From positions 2,849,535 through 2,913,534 of the forward strand of contig CANTUZ010000027.1 of NCBI GenBank assembly GCA_947846985.1: 64,000 bases of DNA. Reading direction: 5' to 3'. The DNA comes from Fratercula arctica (Eukaryota; Chordata; Aves; Charadriiformes; Alcidae). How positions within the stretch are numbered: position 1 is the stretch's first letter; each line of letters opens with the position of its first letter. Of this stretch, positions 63,701 to 64,000 are shown in pieces. A program made the translations under genes and the position numbers. The notes beneath the pieces were generated by a model. The model had not been told where the DNA came from. It saw only the letters and a list, made by a program, of their open reading frames with translations, and made no database searches.

Positions 63701-64000
63701 GGGCTCTGACTGCCCTGTGATGTCACAAAGGGCAGCCTCTGACTGCCTCGTGATGTCACCAAGGGCAGACTCTGATTGCCGCATGATGTCACTAAGGGGG
63801 GCTCTGACGGCCCCATGATGTCACAAAGGTGGGGCTCTGACTGCCCTGTGATGTCACCAAGAGCAGACTCTGACTGCCCCGTGATGTCACCAAGGACGGG
63901 ATCTGACTGCCCTGTGATGTCACAAAGGGGGGCTCTGACTGCCTTGTGATGTCACCAAGGTTCGGGCTCTGACTGCCCTGCGATGTCACCAAGGGCAGAC
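60753..64000 (+). repeat. 3.78-kb HOR, final copy cut by the window end
   Basis: This unit is collinear with copy 2 (53487 onward) at a constant offset of 7,266 bp to at least 63784. The two cassettes (60753, 62068) are again 1,315 bp apart. The second has GGGCGGG in M3, where copy 2 has GGGCTGG. The window ends inside a monomer, so the unit and the array continue beyond it. Confidence 0.88.

Larger units (their letters stand above)
1..64000. repeat. Satellite/macrosatellite array of 32-34 bp monomers filling the window
   Basis: Every stretch reads as copies of one monomer: the box GTGATGTCAC, a G-rich linker of about 10-12 bases, the box TCTGACTGCC, then two or three bases (CCT, CCC or CTC). 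Most copies are 33 bp. Copies with linker AAAGGGGGGC are 32 bp, and those with CAAGGGTTGTG, CAAGGTTCGGG or CAAGAGTCGGG are 34 bp. All copies point the same way; I found no inverted segment (GTGACATCAC on the + strand) and no unique sequence longer than part of a monomer. Monomers differ mainly in the linker and in the bases just before GTGATG, and defined series of variants recur as higher-order units. No function is shown by the sequence. It could be pericentromeric, subtelomeric or interstitial heterochromatin; the window does not say which. Confidence 0.98.

Noticed and set aside
1..64000. CRISPR-like array (short conserved repeat with variable spacers)
   Set aside because: The variable linkers are only about 10-12 bases and are themselves a small set of recurring variants. 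Monomers are joined directly, and there are no cas genes.
1..64000. Alpha-satellite or another CENP-B-box centromeric satellite
   Set aside because: Monomer length is 33 bp, not 171 bp, and no copy I read fits the CENP-B box pattern. GTTCGGGCTC has TTCG but not the required downstream A and CGGG spacing. A centromeric location cannot be excluded, but nothing here shows it.
1..64000. Telomeric or interstitial telomere repeats
   Set aside because: No run of TTAGGG or CCCTAA is present. The G-rich linkers are AAAGGGG-type and do not repeat at six bases.
1..64000. Transposon insertions, tRNA or rRNA genes inside the array
   Set aside because: Reading through the whole window I found no stretch that leaves the monomer pattern for more than part of a monomer, so there is no room for such elements.
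1..64000. Prokaryotic or phage origin
   Set aside because: There is no gene density, no ribosome binding sites in front of plausible starts and no non-repeat coding region, and CpG-decay patterns are present. Together these fit a eukaryotic satellite much better.

Overview
The whole 64,000-base window is one uninterrupted tandem-repeat array. I see no unique DNA, no credible gene, no RNA gene and no recognisable transposon. The unit is a 32-34 bp monomer (33 bp most often). It has two conserved boxes, GTGATGTCAC and TCTGACTGCC, joined by a variable G-rich linker such as CAAGGGCGGG, AAAGGGGGGC, CAAGGTTCGGG or CAAGGGTTGTG. About 1,900 monomers (64,000/33) run head to tail in one orientation from the first base to the last, so the array continues past both window edges. 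Typical monomers are about 60% G+C.

Organism: the form is that of a eukaryotic satellite or macrosatellite. A long non-coding array, higher-order repeats, and CG/TG/CA alternation at one fixed position (the pattern left by CpG methylation decay) together suggest a methylated, probably vertebrate, genome. I do not recognise the family and cannot name the species or chromosome.

Layout, using as landmark a distinctive cassette that begins with the linker CAAGGACAGG (or CAAGGACAAG) followed by CTCTCACTCCCC (39 occurrences): 1-6.2 kb holds irregularly spaced cassettes related to 21.8-24.3 kb. 6.2-11.0 kb holds three copies of a 1.65-kb higher-order repeat (HOR). 10.5-13.5 kb is repeated at 23.8-26.8 kb. 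12.85-21.45 kb holds two copies of a 4.3-kb HOR, with a partial third at 26.15-28.4 kb. 29.3-43.1 kb holds three copies of a three-cassette HOR of about 5.1 kb, the third shortened. 43.1-49.7 kb is composite. 49.7-64.0 kb holds a 3.78-kb HOR: two adjacent full copies, one rearranged copy, and one copy cut by the window edge.

No genes act together here. The interest lies in how the array evolves. The cassette has an internal 7-monomer duplication and the deletion and duplication products expected from misaligned exchange across it. Sequence markers divide the array into a left and a right domain between about 25 and 30 kb. The conserved boxes include a CRE-like near-palindrome repeated nearly two thousand times. 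Two of the three minus-strand frames, and one plus-strand frame, stay open through in-phase monomers. This produces many repetitive open frames that should not be annotated as proteins.
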